Part shown: positions 11,958 to 23,439 of the stretch, in pieces
How positions within the stretch are numbered: the first letter of the stretch is position 1
Layout of the letters: the number at the start of each line of letters is the position of its first letter
Origin: Aurelia coerulea
Taxonomy: Eukaryota > Cnidaria > Scyphozoa > Semaeostomeae > Ulmaridae
DNA: 64,000 nt
Assembly (NCBI GenBank): GCA_039566865.1
Contig: CM076948.1
Coordinates: 15,387,001-15,451,000, forward strand
Direction: 5' to 3'
The notes under the pieces: model-generated
What the model saw: only the letters and a program-made list of their open reading frames with translations
Database searches by the model: none
What the model was told of the DNA's origin: nothing
Made by a program: the position numbers and the translations under genes

Positions 11958-13961
11958 TTGTTTTCTTTAAAAATATAAACATTTAATTGATCGATGTTTA
12001 TTTATGCAGTAAAGCTAAAATTAGACTAAAGGAAAAAGCTAATGTATATAGTAATTTTTCCAAGAATGGTTGATGCAGCACTAATATAGTGCTATCAAAG
12101 ACGTAACAGGCAGAACTAAAGTTTTAAAGAAAGATAAGTGCAATACTCTTTCTAATATAAATTGTAGCTACTTAAGTACGTTAACCCCCACTCTTTGTGT
12201 TTATATTTTGTTTTCTCTAAGAAAATAAACATTTAATTGATTGTTGTTTTTTTATGCAGTAAAGTTAAAATGAAACTGAAGGAAAAAACTAATGTCTATA
12301 GTAATGTTTCCAAGAACGGTTGCTGCAGCATTTATATAGTGCTATCAAAGACATAACAGGCAGAACTAAAGTTTCAAAGAACGATAAGTGCAATACTCTT
12401 TCTAATATAGATTGTAGCTACTAAAGTACGTTAATCTACGGTTTTTTTGTTGATATTTTGTTTTCTTTGAGAAAATAAACATTTAAGGTAGAAGGTTTTT
12501 TATGTAGGATGTTGATATTTTGTTTTCTGCAAAGAAAAAAATTTTTGTCTCAAGACATCTGGAATTTTTTAAGGGTTTATTGCACTAATATTGCTATATC
12601 AAAAAAGAAAATAAACATTTAATTGATAGATGTTTGTTTATGCAATAAAGCTAAAATGAGACTAAAGAAAAAACTAATATCTATAGTAATGTTTCCAAGA
12701 ATGGTTGCTGCAGCACTAATATAGTGCTATAAAAAAAGTAACTGGCAGAACTAAAGTTTTAAAGAACGATGAGTAGAATAGTCTTTATAATATAAATGGT
12801 AGCTAATAAAGTACGTTAATCCACAGTTTTTGTGTTGATATTTTGTTTTCTTTGAGAAACTAAACATTTGATTCATCGATGTTTGTTTATGCAGTAACGC
12901 TAAAATGAGACTTTAGAAAAAGCTAATGTCTATAGTAATGTTTTCAAGAATGGTTGCTGCAGCACTAATATAGTGCTATAATAGAAATTACTAGTAAACC
13001 TAAAGTTTTAAAGAACGATATGTTCAATATTGTTTATAATATAAATTTTAGCTACTAATTTACGATAACCTCCACTCTTTGTGTTTTTTTTGTTTTCTTC
13101 AAGAAAATAAACATTAAATTGATCGTTGTTTGTTTATGCTGTAAAGCTAAAATGAAACTGAAGGAAAAAACTAATGTCTATAGTAATGTTTCCAAGAACG
13201 GTTGCTGCAGCATTTATATAGTGCTATCAAAGACGTAACATGCAGAACTAATGTTTTAAAGAGCAATAAGTGCAATACTCTTTCTAATATAAATTGTAGC
13301 TACTAAAGTACGTTAATCTACAGTTTTGTTGTTGATATTTTGTATTCTTTGAGAAAGTAAACACTTAATTGATCGATGTTTGTTTATGCAATAAAGCTAA
13401 AATGAGACTAAAGAAAAACTAATATCGATAATAATGTTTCTAAGAATTGTTGCTGCAGCACTAATATAGTGCTATAAAAAACAACTGGCAAAACAAAAAT
13501 TTTAAAGAACGATGAGTGCTTTACTTTTTCTAATATAAATTGTAGCTACTAAAGTGCGTTAATCCACACTTTTTGTGTTAGATTTTGTTCTGTTTGAGAA
13601 ATTAAACAATTAATTAATCGATGTTTGTTGATGCAATAAAGCTAAATTGAGATTAAAGAAAAAATAAATGTATCTAGTTATGTTTCCAAGAATGGTTGCT
13701 GCAGCACTAATATAGTGCTATAAAAGAAGTTACTGGCAGAACTAACGTTTTCAAGGATGATGACTGCAATAAACTTTATAATATAAATTGTAGCTACTAA
13801 TTTACGATAACCCCCACTCTTTGTGTTTTTTTTGTTTTCTTTAAGAAAATAAACATTTAATTGATCATTGTTTTTATATGCAGTAAAGCTAAAATGAGAC
13901 TAAAGAAAAACTAATATCGATAGTAATGTTTCCAAGAACGGTTCCTGGAGCACTAATATAG
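11958..13961 (+). repeat. Satellite array A, segment 2
   Basis: The 248-bp satellite resumes after the PLE in the same orientation; it begins with the right target-site duplication and ends with TATAG (13957-13961), the left duplication of BEL1. A divergent stretch at about 12487-12605 replaces part of one monomer. Confidence 0.95.
12487..12605. other. Non-satellite or strongly diverged insert within a monomer
   Basis: After AAATAAACATTTAA the sequence leaves the satellite consensus for about 120 bp and returns at AAAATAAACATTTAATTGAT. It contains a second TGTTGATATTTTGTTTTCT block and a degraded GCACTAATATTGCTATA, so at least part is rearranged satellite. Confidence 0.55.
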
Positions 13962-14613
13962 TGTTGAATATGTTTATGTTTGTTAAGTGTTTCTGTTGTT
14001 GTTGTTGTTAGAATTTGGACTTTGGACTCTGAAGAACGATATGACAATTTGACCTTTTGAACTTTGACCTTTTTGAGTAACTTTGTGTGTTTTGTGTACC
14101 CTTGGGACTCGTAGCTATAAGAGCGTTAAGCATGCATCTTGGGGGGCACAATTCAGATCAGATCATCAGAGCTCCAAGTCGAAGAAGAAGGCGAAGAGAA
14201 GCTGCTCATGGCCGAGTTATCAAAGCTTTGTTAGGCCCGTAGGCCACACACACATACTGCAACAGCCTTATAGCTACGAGGACAAATAGATAGTAAGTTT
14301 CATTTATTAATTGTATTTATTTGTTTACTTTACTCGTTTATTTAGAGTTTATTCTGTAATTATTTATCTTGCATTTTCGTAGGCCTTATCTCTTGCATTT
14401 GTTTTGATATGAATTCTGTTTAGGATTTAGATTATTTGTTGCTGATAGATTGTTCACAGTAGTTTGATTTATTTAACTTATTTTCGTTTCTGTTAATTTT
14501 AGCGAACAATCATTGAGTTAGTGAATGCCAGCATTGTGTTTTGCTTTTGTGTCTGCTGGGTTCCTGCTGGATTCGTTCGTCCCTCTGTAGTTGGTTTCTG
14601 CTGTGAAGCTACA
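13962..14613 (+). repeat. BEL1 5' LTR
   Basis: 652 bp, TGTTGAATATG...GAAGCTACA. It contains a (GTT)n run near its start and a TATAAG box in the context CTCGTAGCTATAA, which also occurs in the BEL2 LTR. Confidence 0.95.
14116..14121 (+). promoter_or_regulatory. Candidate TATA box in the BEL1 5' LTR
   Basis: TATAAG, preceded by CTCGTAGC and followed by AGCG. The unrelated-length LTR of BEL2 keeps the same context around TATAAAAG, so this short block is conserved between the two families and probably sets transcription start. The downstream copy in the 3' LTR is near 21041. Confidence 0.55.
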
Positions 14614-14659
14614 TCAGTTCGTATCTTGTCAGATAATCAAGATCGATCAATCAAGAATT

Positions 14660-17600
14660 ATGTTGTGTGGAAATGATGATATTGATATGGAGCATATTCG
14701 TCGTTTGAAGCATGTCAGAGCGAATGCAAAGCGAGAATTAACCAAAGCCGTGAACCGTGTGGCGGATGTTCTCGTTGTTGGTCAAACCCTTGATGATGTG
14801 AAAGCTGCAGAAGACAGGCTCATTGATCGATTCCACGATTTTAAATTGGCATGTGAAAGGTATCAGGCTGTGATCGCCGATGAAGTCGACATTGAAGAAT
14901 GCCTTGCATACATGCACGAAGCTGAGACAAGATTTCTCGATATCAAAGAAAGAGTGTCTCTGTTGATTCATTCCCTTGAAACAAAATCACCCCTGCAGGA
15001 GGATGATATTGGGCCTGAAGATTCGGTAAGCGAAACTAAATCACGCCCTTCCAACTCTCTTGTTTCTTCAAGGAGCTCCAGGAACTCGAAGAAGTCTGGG
15101 AGATCTGCACTTCAGGACATGATGTTGAAGAATGCTACAACAAAAGCATCCTTGCTTGCAGAGGCGTCAATGCTAGAGGAGTGTCAGGATATTGCCCATG
15201 AAGAGTTGCGATTGAGTCAAAGGAGGAAGAAGCTGACACTGGACACCAAACTTGCAAAGCTTGAAGCTGAAGAAAGAGTCTGCGCTGAATTTGCCATGAC
15301 AACAGGATCACGAGGTGATATGTGTAATGCACCACTGAGAAAGCCAACCTTTGAGACTACATTTCAGCAGAAGACAACACATTCCAGAATACACCACAGG
15401 ACCGAGGATGAAAGAAGAGTGAATGACTCACACCGGACACCAGTGCCATTTGCATCAAGTCAGCGTGTAGACAACAGTTGGAGCGTATGCAGTCCACAGA
15501 CACGAAAGAAGCCAACAGTGACCGATGGTGAGCAATTAATTCAGTCATCTTCAGAATTTATTAATCCCTCCCGACAGCAACGTCCTTTGAATCCCTTTGC
15601 TCCCCCTTGGAAGCTCCCCCCACAACGTAACCCTGCTGATGAAACATACAACCCCAAGCCCCATCCTGCACCCTTTGCTGACCCTTGGAAGCTCCCCCCA
15701 CAACGAAACCCTGCTGATGAAGCATACAACCCCAAGCCCCATCCTGCACCCTTTGCTGACCCTTGGAAGTTCCCCCCACAACGAAACCCTGCTGATGAAC
15801 CACATACTAATGCGACAGCAAATGGCGAAGAGTACCTCGATACAATGAAGAAATTGACAATTGCTGCACTACTGCCAAAGTCAGAATTGAGTGTGTTTGA
15901 TGGTAACCCATTAAAGTATTTTCTTTTCATTCGCTCCTTTGAGAATAATGTTGAAAAAGACACTTGTGATTTCAGTAGACGTTTGCAACTTCTGGTACAG
16001 TTTTGTACAGGCAAGGCAAGAAGAGCAATAGAAGGATGCATTCTACTCGAGCCTGAGGAAGGATACATGAAGGCTAAACAAATCTTGGCTGAACGTTTTG
16101 GTGATGCATACGCTGTATCAAACTCATGGTTGAAGAAAGTCTCTTGTGGCCCTGTGATAAAGCCTGGTGACAGAGAAGGTTTGCAAGAATTGGCCGATGA
16201 TCTCGAGAATTGTGAGATGACGTTGAAGGCTGCTGGCAGAATGACACAACTGAACAACGAAGACCGACTGGTGAAGATCCTAGAGCGATGCCCAAACTTT
16301 GTGAAGTCTCGTTGGCAGTCTCGCGTGCAGGAAATCAGATCACGCCAAAGGGAACCCACTGTCGAAGACGTGCGGCGTTTAATCAGGATGATATCCAAAG
16401 AGAAGAACGACCCTGTGTTTGGCGCTATCATGGACAATGTCAACAGAGAACAGTCGTCACGAAATGACAGGATCAAAAGGCCAAATGCAGTGAGTACGCA
16501 GCGAAACTTGAATTTCAGTATCCAGACCAATGATGGGAAGTCAAATCTCACTTCAACAGGCGTGAAATGTTACTTCTGCGAAAAGAATCACAAGTTGACA
16601 AACTGCGAAGAATTCAAGAAGAAAACTGGTGAGGAAAAGTTTAATTTCATTCGTTCAAAGAAGCTCTGCGACAATTGTCTATCTTCTTTTCATTTCTCCC
16701 CTGGATGCAAACAAAGGAAGGCTTGTACAGTTGCCAATTGTGATCTCCGTCGCAAACACCTCACAGCAATACATAACTCTGTGGTGGCCCATGAGAAGAG
16801 ACGCAAGGAAGAGTGGAGGAAGCAAATGCAAACTGATTCGACTCAGCACAATGAAAAGTTTGTTGGAGTAACTAGATGTGACGATCGAGGAGGAGTCAAC
16901 AATGGATTGCCAATTGTGCCGCTGAAGGTGAAAGGGACAGGAAGTGACAAGGTATTTAAAACTTACGCTCTTCTCGACAGTGGATCTACTGCCTCTTTTT
17001 GTAGTAAAGCCCTCCTGGACAAACTTGGTGTGATTGGAAGAAAAAGTCAAATGTCAGTTGCTACAATTAGTGGTGTTAACACAAATTGCCAGACGTCAGT
17101 AGTCAGCTTAGAAGTAATGGACCTAGAAGAGACGATGCATCTTCAAATGCCCAATGTGTTTTCTACAAAAACGATGAACATCTCAACATCAGCTTTGGCC
17201 CGTCAAGAGGATGTGAGAAGATGGCCACATTTGGATGGAATCATGCTACCAGACACAATCCATGACGGTGAAGTCAGTCTGTTGATCGGCGTGGATGTAC
17301 CGAAGGCCTTGCAACCGGAAGAGGTGCGAAAAAGTGAAAATGGTGGTCCATATGCTGTAAAGACAATGTTTGGCTGGACCCTTAATGGCCCCATTGGTGT
17401 TTCCTTCAATCAAGGTAATCATTGCTTCTTTTCCAATCCTGTTTCATCTGATGACCAACTCTATGATCAATTGAAGAAGTACTTCAACCACGAATTTGAA
17501 GACTCAAGTGTTGATAGCCAGAAAACGATGTCAGTAGAAGACGGTAGAGCACTTGCTGTGTTTCAAGATTCCATACAGCTACAACAAGGTCATTATCACG

Positions 17601-20600
17601 TTTCAATTCCGTGGAAGTGCAACCCACCTGATTTACCGAACAACCGACACATGGCACAGAAAAGGCTTGAATACTTGAAATGCCGGCTGCAAAAGGATTC
17701 AAACTTAAAACAGCGATATATCACATTCATGGACGACTTGCTAGAAAAAGGCTACGCAAGACAGGTTCCAGAAGAAGAAATTGAAATGGAGAATGGCAAA
17801 TTATGGTACCTGCCACATCATAGCGTGACACACCCGAAGAAGCCAGACAAGGTCAGGATTGTGTTTGACTGTGCTGCAAAGTACAAGAATGTCTCCCTCA
17901 ATGAAAAGGTTCTTCAAGGCCCTGACTTGACAAATTTGCTCATTGGTGTATTATGCCGATTCAGAAGCGAGCCCATAGCCCTAATGGCAGATGTTGAAGC
18001 AATGTTCCACCAGGTGCGTGTGACTGCTGAAGATGTAAATGCCTTAAGATTTTTATGGTACCCACATGGTGATTTAACACTGGCTCCTGTTGAATATCAG
18101 ATGATGGTGCACCTATTTGGAGGTATATGGTCTCCGAGCTGTGCAACATTTGCCTTGCGAAGAGTTGCAGAAGACAATGCCAGTTTGTTTGACGATGAAG
18201 TGATTCATGCCGTGCGACGAAACTTCTATGTGGACGATCTTCTGAAAGCCGTGAAGGATGCAGACGAAGCAATCAAAATGCAGAAACAACTCGCTGAATT
18301 GTTGGCTCGAGGCGGCTTCCATCTGACCAAATGGGTAAGCAATTCTCGATATGTTTTAGATGCAATACCAGACGAGGAAAGGTCAAAGGAGCTGAAGAAT
18401 GTTGATCTTGAAGATGATAAACTCCCGACTGAAAGAGCTCTTGGATTGCAATGGGATGTGGAAACTGACAGATTCACCTTCAATATCAGTGTGAAAGATA
18501 AACCATCAACCAGAAGAGGAATTTTGAGTACAATTTCATCTGTTTATGATCCGCTTGGATTCATTTCACCATACATTTTGAAAGCCAAGATTATCCTCCA
18601 GCGATTGTGCAAGGACAACGTAGGATGGGATGAGCAAGTAACTGGTCTAAATCTCAAGGAATGGGAAGACTGGTTGGATGATCTTACAAAATTGGAGCAA
18701 ATTGAAGTCAAAAGATGCTATACGGAAACAGGAATTGGCAGTGCAGTAACAAACCAGCTGCATCATTTTAGCGACGCATCCGAAATGGGATATGGTGCTG
18801 TAACCTACCTACGATCAGTCAACAACAATGGCGACGTGTCATGCTCATTCGTTCTTGCAAAGTCGAGACTAACCCCCCTTAAACGAGTGACAATCCCAAG
18901 ACTGGAGCTTGCTGCTGCGACTCTTGCTGTGAAGTTGGATTCCGTGCTGAAGAGAGAATTGGACATGAAACTTGGTGAGTCAGTCTTTTGGACAGATAGC
19001 ACTGCTGTACTACGTTACATAAGGAATGAAAGCAGGAGATATCATACATATGTTGGGAACAGAATCGCAGTGATACACGACGGATCCAGTCCATCTCAAT
19101 GGCGATATGTTGATACAAGTTCAAATGCAGCAGATGATGCATCTAGGGGACTTAGTGCAGACAGCTTGATAAACAATGATAGATGGTTACATGGCCCAGA
19201 ATTTCTACGGAAAGAGGAGCATGAATGGCCCAAAAGTGTATTCATTGAAGATTTGTCCGAAGATGATGTCGAAGTCAAGAAGATTGTGCAAACACATTCA
19301 GTACAAATCAACTCATCAAATGGTATGACGAATCAAATATTTTCAAAGTTCTCAGATTGGACCGTTCTAAAGAAATCTGTTGCTTGGTTGTTGAGATATA
19401 GAAGTTGGTTGCTAAGAAACATCAGAAGTAGCAACGAGGAGCAAGAAGTCAAGAGTGGCAGATTGACAACAGAAGAGATGCATGAAGCCGAACGTGCAAT
19501 TGTGAAATGTGTACAAAACGAATGTTTTGGTGAAGAGTTGAAACTACTACAATCACCTCAGAAATCAATTAGAAAATCAAGCTCTCTATGCAGATTAGAT
19601 CCAGTCATCATAAACGGCGTGATTAGTGTTGGTGGCCGACTCAACAACGCTCCATACAACAGTCTTGAAGAAAAGCATCAGATTATTCTTCCCAAGCAGC
19701 ATCATGTAAGTGACCTCATAATTCGATATTTTCACAAGCGATCTGCACATTTTGGACAGGAGTACGTTCTGGCACGCATTCGAGAAAGGTTTTGGATCTT
19801 ACAGGCAAGGCCGTCAGTTCGCCGAATTATCAGAAGTTGTTTCGATTGCAAGCGTCGATGTGGAAAGCCTGGAAAGCAAAAAATGGCAGATTTGCCCGAT
19901 GATAGAGTGACAGCAGACAAACCACCATTTTCCTTCGTTGGAATCGACTGTTTTGGTCCCTTCTTTGTCAAGAGAGGAAGATGTATTGTAAAGAGGTATG
20001 GCATCATATTTACTTGTCTAACAATTAGAGCAATTCATCTGGAGATTCTTCACAGTATGGATACAGATTCTTTTATAAATGCCCTAAGAAGATTCATTTC
20101 AAGACGTGGAAATCCAGATGAAATAAGATGTGACAATGGCTCAAATTTTAGAAGTGGCGAAAGAGAACTCCGAACTGCAATACAGCAATGGAATCAGGAT
20201 CAAGTGCATGAATTTCTTTTGCAAAGAGACATCAAATGGATATTCAACCCTCCGACAGCTTCACATATGGGTGGCGCATGGGAGCGTGCGATAAGATCTG
20301 TAAGACGAGTTCTGAATGCAATTTTGAGAAATCAGACGATTGATGATGAAGGTTTGCAAACCCTTTTGTGTGAAGTTGAAGCAATTCTCAACGCAAGACC
20401 GCTCACCAAGGTGTCAGACGATCCTCAAGATTTGAATGCAATAACACCAAATCATCTGTTGCTTCTCAGATCTGGCCAAAGTTTCCCACCTGGTGTTTTC
20501 AAGAGCAAAGATTCGTACAGCAAGAGAAGATGGAAGCAGGTTCAATATATGGCGGACATATTCTGGAAAAGGTGGACCAAAGAGTACCTCCCAACTCTTC

Positions 20601-20836
20601 AAATCAGGCAGAAGTGGCATTCAGTCGAGCGTAACCTAAAGGAGAATGACTTGGTACTCGTTAACGAACAAACGCAACACAGGAATCAGTGGCCTTTGGG
20701 GAGAGTGGTAGAAGTGTACCCAGGTAGAGATGGCCTTGTCCGGTCAGCAAAGGTGAAGACGATGAATTCTGAATATCGAAGACCCGTAACAAAGTTATGT
20801 TTGTTGGAAGCAGCTGTGGAAGAAGATTCAACATAG
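14660..20836 (+). CDS. BEL1 Gag-Pol polyprotein, intact
   Basis: A single frame of 2058 codons from ATG at 14660; the frame opens earlier inside the LTR but without ATG. Approximate residues: charged coiled Gag N-terminus 1-230; three 26-residue Pro-rich repeats 311-390; DUF1759 393-560; Cys/His knuckles 635-700 (CYFCEKNHKLTNC, then CDNC); DUF1758-type aspartic protease with LLDSGSTASFC near 771; reverse transcriptase 1053-1213 with catalytic YVDD at 1189; RNase H with HFSDAS at 1370 and WTDSTAVLRY at 1443; integrase HHCC finger 1677-1733; integrase D at about 1760 (GIDCF), D at 1823 (CDNGSNF), E at 1871 (GGAWERAIRS); DUF5641-like C-terminal domain. All catalytic residues are present. There is no env. 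The virus-like particle and integration functions are inferred from the family. Confidence 0.97.
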   Translation: MLCGNDDIDMEHIRRLKHVRANAKRELTKAVNRVADVLVVGQTLDDVKAAEDRLIDRFHDFKLACERYQAVIADEVDIEECLAYMHEAETRFLDIKERVSLLIHSLETKSPLQEDDIGPEDSVSETKSRPSNSLVSSRSSRNSKKSGRSALQDMMLKNATTKASLLAEASMLEECQDIAHEELRLSQRRKKLTLDTKLAKLEAEERVCAEFAMTTGSRGDMCNAPLRKPTFETTFQQKTTHSRIHHRTEDERRVNDSHRTPVPFASSQRVDNSWSVCSPQTRKKPTVTDGEQLIQSSSEFINPSRQQRPLNPFAPPWKLPPQRNPADETYNPKPHPAPFADPWKLPPQRNPADEAYNPKPHPAPFADPWKFPPQRNPADEPHTNATANGEEYLDTMKKLTIAALLPKSELSVFDGNPLKYFLFIRSFENNVEKDTCDFSRRLQLLVQFCTGKARRAIEGCILLEPEEGYMKAKQILAERFGDAYAVSNSWLKKVSCGPVIKPGDREGLQELADDLENCEMTLKAAGRMTQLNNEDRLVKILERCPNFVKSRWQSRVQEIRSRQREPTVEDVRRLIRMISKEKNDPVFGAIMDNVNREQSSRNDRIKRPNAVSTQRNLNFSIQTNDGKSNLTSTGVKCYFCEKNHKLTNCEEFKKKTGEEKFNFIRSKKLCDNCLSSFHFSPGCKQRKACTVANCDLRRKHLTAIHNSVVAHEKRRKEEWRKQMQTDSTQHNEKFVGVTRCDDRGGVNNGLPIVPLKVKGTGSDKVFKTYALLDSGSTASFCSKALLDKLGVIGRKSQMSVATISGVNTNCQTSVVSLEVMDLEETMHLQMPNVFSTKTMNISTSALARQEDVRRWPHLDGIMLPDTIHDGEVSLLIGVDVPKALQPEEVRKSENGGPYAVKTMFGWTLNGPIGVSFNQGNHCFFSNPVSSDDQLYDQLKKYFNHEFEDSSVDSQKTMSVEDGRALAVFQDSIQLQQGHYHVSIPWKCNPPDLPNNRHMAQKRLEYLKCRLQKDSNLKQRYITFMDDLLEKGYARQVPEEEIEMENGKLWYLPHHSVTHPKKPDKVRIVFDCAAKYKNVSLNEKVLQGPDLTNLLIGVLCRFRSEPIALMADVEAMFHQVRVTAEDVNALRFLWYPHGDLTLAPVEYQMMVHLFGGIWSPSCATFALRRVAEDNASLFDDEVIHAVRRNFYVDDLLKAVKDADEAIKMQKQLAELLARGGFHLTKWVSNSRYVLDAIPDEERSKELKNVDLEDDKLPTERALGLQWDVETDRFTFNISVKDKPSTRRGILSTISSVYDPLGFISPYILKAKIILQRLCKDNVGWDEQVTGLNLKEWEDWLDDLTKLEQIEVKRCYTETGIGSAVTNQLHHFSDASEMGYGAVTYLRSVNNNGDVSCSFVLAKSRLTPLKRVTIPRLELAAATLAVKLDSVLKRELDMKLGESVFWTDSTAVLRYIRNESRRYHTYVGNRIAVIHDGSSPSQWRYVDTSSNAADDASRGLSADSLINNDRWLHGPEFLRKEEHEWPKSVFIEDLSEDDVEVKKIVQTHSVQINSSNGMTNQIFSKFSDWTVLKKSVAWLLRYRSWLLRNIRSSNEEQEVKSGRLTTEEMHEAERAIVKCVQNECFGEELKLLQSPQKSIRKSSSLCRLDPVIINGVISVGGRLNNAPYNSLEEKHQIILPKQHHVSDLIIRYFHKRSAHFGQEYVLARIRERFWILQARPSVRRIIRSCFDCKRRCGKPGKQKMADLPDDRVTADKPPFSFVGIDCFGPFFVKRGRCIVKRYGIIFTCLTIRAIHLEILHSMDTDSFINALRRFISRRGNPDEIRCDNGSNFRSGERELRTAIQQWNQDQVHEFLLQRDIKWIFNPPTASHMGGAWERAIRSVRRVLNAILRNQTIDDEGLQTLLCEVEAILNARPLTKVSDDPQDLNAITPNHLLLLRSGQSFPPGVFKSKDSYSKRRWKQVQYMADIFWKRWTKEYLPTLQIRQKWHSVERNLKENDLVLVNEQTQHRNQWPLGRVVEVYPGRDGLVRSAKVKTMNSEYRRPVTKLCLLEAAVEEDST
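15593..15826 (+). repeat. 78-bp tandem repeat in BEL1 gag (3 copies)
   Basis: Successive copies start near 15593, 15671 and 15749. Each encodes 26 residues built on PFADPWKLPPQRNPADE and NPKPHPA. It lies between the coiled Gag region and DUF1759, the same place as the 47-residue repeats of BEL2. Confidence 0.9.
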
Positions 20837-20868
20837 AAAGTTATTAAAAAACAGTCTCCTATAAATCG

Positions 20869-20886
20869 CCTGTTTGGGGGCGGGTA
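20869..20886 (+). other. BEL1 polypurine tract region
   Basis: CTGTTTGGGGGCGGGTA directly precedes the 3' LTR. BEL2 has CTGTTTGGGGCCGGA at the equivalent place. It is the expected plus-strand primer site. Confidence 0.6.
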
Positions 20887-21538
20887 TGTTGAATATGTTT
20901 ATGTTTGTTAAGTGTTTCTGTTGTTGTTGTTGTTAGAATTTGGACTTTGGACTCTGAAGAACGATATGACAATTTGACCTTTTGAACTTTGACCTTTTTG
21001 AGTAACTTTGTGTGTTTTGTGTACCCTTGGGACTCGTAGCTATAAGAGCGTTAGGCATGCATCTTGGGGGGCACAATTCAGATCAGATCATCAGAGCTCC
21101 AAGTCGAAGAAGAAGGCGAAGAGAAGCTGCTCATGGCCGAGTTATCAAAGCTTTGTTAGGCCCGTAGGCCACACACACATACTGCAACAGCCTTATAGCT
21201 ACGAGGACAAATAGATAGTAAGTTTCATTTATTAATTGTATTTATTTGTTTACTTTACTCGTTTATTTAGAGTTTATTCTGTAATTATTTATCTTGCATT
21301 TTCGTAGGCCTTATCTCTTGCATTTGTTTTGATATGAATTCTGTTTAGGATTTAGATTATTTGTTGCTGATAGATTGTTCACAGTAGTTTGATTTATTTA
21401 ACTTATTTTCGTTTCTGTTAATTTTAGCGAACAATCATTGAGTTAGTGAATGCCAGCATTGTGTTTTGCTTTTGTGTCTGCTGGGTTCCTGCTGGATTCG
21501 TTCGTCCCTCTGTAGTTGGTTTCTGCTGTGAAGCTACA
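20887..21538 (+). repeat. BEL1 3' LTR
   Basis: 652 bp, matching the 5' LTR except for one A/G difference. It is followed by TATAG and satellite. Confidence 0.95.
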
Positions 21539-22554
21539 TATAGTGCTATCAAAGATGTAACATGCAGAATTAATGTTTTAAAGAACGATAAGTGCAATAC
21601 TCTTTCTAATATAAATTGTAGCTACTAAAGTACGTTAATCCACACTTTTTGTGTTTATCTTTTGTGTTCCTTGAGAAAATAAACATTCAATTAGTCGATG
21701 TTTGTTTATAAATTAAAGTTAAAATGAGACTAAAGAAAAAACTAATGTCTATAGTAATGTTTCCAAGAATGGTTGCTGCAGCACTAATATAGTGCTATAA
21801 AAGAAATTACGTTTTGTTTGAAAAAATAAACATTTAATTTTATCGTTGTTTGTTTTATACAATAAAGCAAAAATGAGACTAAAGAAGAAACTAATGTCTA
21901 TAGTAATGTTTCCAAAAATGGTTGCTGCAGCACTAATATACTGCTATAAAAGAAGTTACTGGCAGAACTAACGTTTTGAAGAACGATAAGTGCAAGATTG
22001 TTTATAATATATATTGTAGCTACTAAAGTACGTTAAGCTCCACTCTTTGTGTTAATAGTTTGTTTTCTTTAAGAAAATACACATTTAATTGATCGATGCT
22101 TGTTGATGCAGTAAAGCTAAAATTAGACTAAAGGAAAAAACTAATGTCTATAGTTATGTTTCAAAAAATGGTTGCTGCAGCACTAATATAGTGCTATCAA
22201 AGAACTAACATGCAGAACTAAAGTTTTAAAGAAGGATAAGTGCAATACTCTTTCTAATATAAATTGTAGCTACTAAAGTACGTTAATCCACACTTTTTGT
22301 GTTTATATTTTGTGTTCCTTGAGAAAATAAACATTTAATTAATCGGTGTTTGTTTATGCAGTAAAGCTAAAATGAGAGTAAAGAAAAAACTAATGTATAT
22401 AGTTATGTTTCCAAGAATGGTTGCTGCAGCACTAATATAGTGCTATAAAAGAACTAACCAGCAGAACTAAAGTTTTAAAGAACGATAAGTGCAATATTGT
22501 TTATAATATAAATTGTATTTACTAAATTACGTTAACCTTCACTCTTTGTGTTAA
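21539..22554 (+). repeat. Satellite array A, segment 3
   Basis: The same 248-bp satellite from the right BEL1 duplication to the TTAA at 22551-22554. One monomer near 21811 is shortened (GAAATTAC joins GTTTTGTTTG). Confidence 0.95.
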
Positions 22555-23439
22555 CCCTATTACTACCGGGCTTTTTCGACCATCGTAGTACCGGGGGGGG
22601 GCACAAAGTGCCCCCCCCCCTCCGTAACTTCGCCAATATTGCAGATTTGAGGATGAAACTTTGTACAATGGTGTATAGGAACAAAGTCTACACAATATAC
22701 TACTTTTTTAATTCTTCATTACATCCATGACGTCACAATGACGTCATAATTGAGGAAAATTGCACTTTTAGCTTTATTAACAATATTGGCAATATTTAAG
22801 TTCTTAGTTGATAATTTCTTTCATACTGCTACTAGAATGTATCCCAAAGCATCACTGAATAAGAATTGGCAGTGAAATGTCAATTTAAGCTTGTTATTTA
22901 TAGCATATATTCATCATTTATTTGCATCAGTTTGTCATTGTTTCATTTAAACCCCTAATTACTGATGAAAATTCTCTAAAATGCCTGAAAATTGTTCATA
23001 ACAATCAATAGAACCAATTTTGACCATTTAAAGCTATCTAATACATTTTTTATTATATATATGACGTCATAAACTTTGATGACGTCATGAACGTTAAATT
23101 TGCTGACGTCATTAAAAATGGATAAACTATACATCATCTGAAAGCTCTCGTCGAGAGCTTTTGAATGGTGGTATTCGCGATGTTCTACAACCATCCGTGT
23201 TAAAACTGGACTCGCTTCTTTAATTGTCTGGCTGACCACGTGTTGAAAAGATGTTGGTCACATGATCAGTATCTAACATTTTGAAAAAAAATTACAAATT
23301 TTGATTAGTCAATGAAATTTGAGGAAAAGTCGCAAAGTTTCAGCTCTTTATCTTTTGAACTGACGACACTACATCAAATAAACTTTGCCGCGGGCACTTT
23401 GTGCCCCACCCCCCCCCCCCCCCCCCGGTAGTAATAGGG
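22555..23439. mobile_element. piggyBac-like MITE, TTAA target
   Basis: 885 bp flanked by TTAA (22551-22554 and 23440-23443), with perfect 16-bp inverted ends CCCTATTACTACCGGG. Just inside both ends lie GCACAAAGTGCCC and its complement next to long G or C runs. No transposase frame is present. TTAA duplication and CCC-starting ends are the hallmark of piggyBac-class non-autonomous elements. It is inserted in the GTGTTAATATTTTG part of a satellite monomer. Confidence 0.9.

Larger units (their letters stand above)
13962..21538 (+). mobile_element. Full-length BEL/Pao LTR retrotransposon (BEL1)
   Basis: A 7577-bp element runs from TG to CA with two 652-bp LTRs and is flanked by the 5-bp duplication TATAG (13957-13961, 21539-21543). 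It sits in the hairpin of a satellite monomer: joining the flanks gives ACTAA-TATAG-TGCTATC. The LTRs differ at only one position I could find (GTTAAGC versus GTTAGGC). One long Gag-Pol frame without stops fills the interior. A purine-rich tract precedes the 3' LTR. These features indicate a very recent insertion that may still be competent. Confidence 0.96.

Noticed and set aside
14083..14289. 68-codon open frame inside the BEL1 LTRs (also at 21008)
   Set aside because: It lies in LTR sequence, begins at TTG or a chance start, and has no motif.
15541..16551. Long minus-strand open frame opposite BEL1 gag
   Set aside because: It is a shadow of the real plus-strand Gag frame, with low-complexity repeats and no known motif.
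14660..20836. An env gene in BEL1
   Set aside because: The C-terminus ends in the DUF5641-like domain and only a short tract remains before the LTR; no further frame exists.
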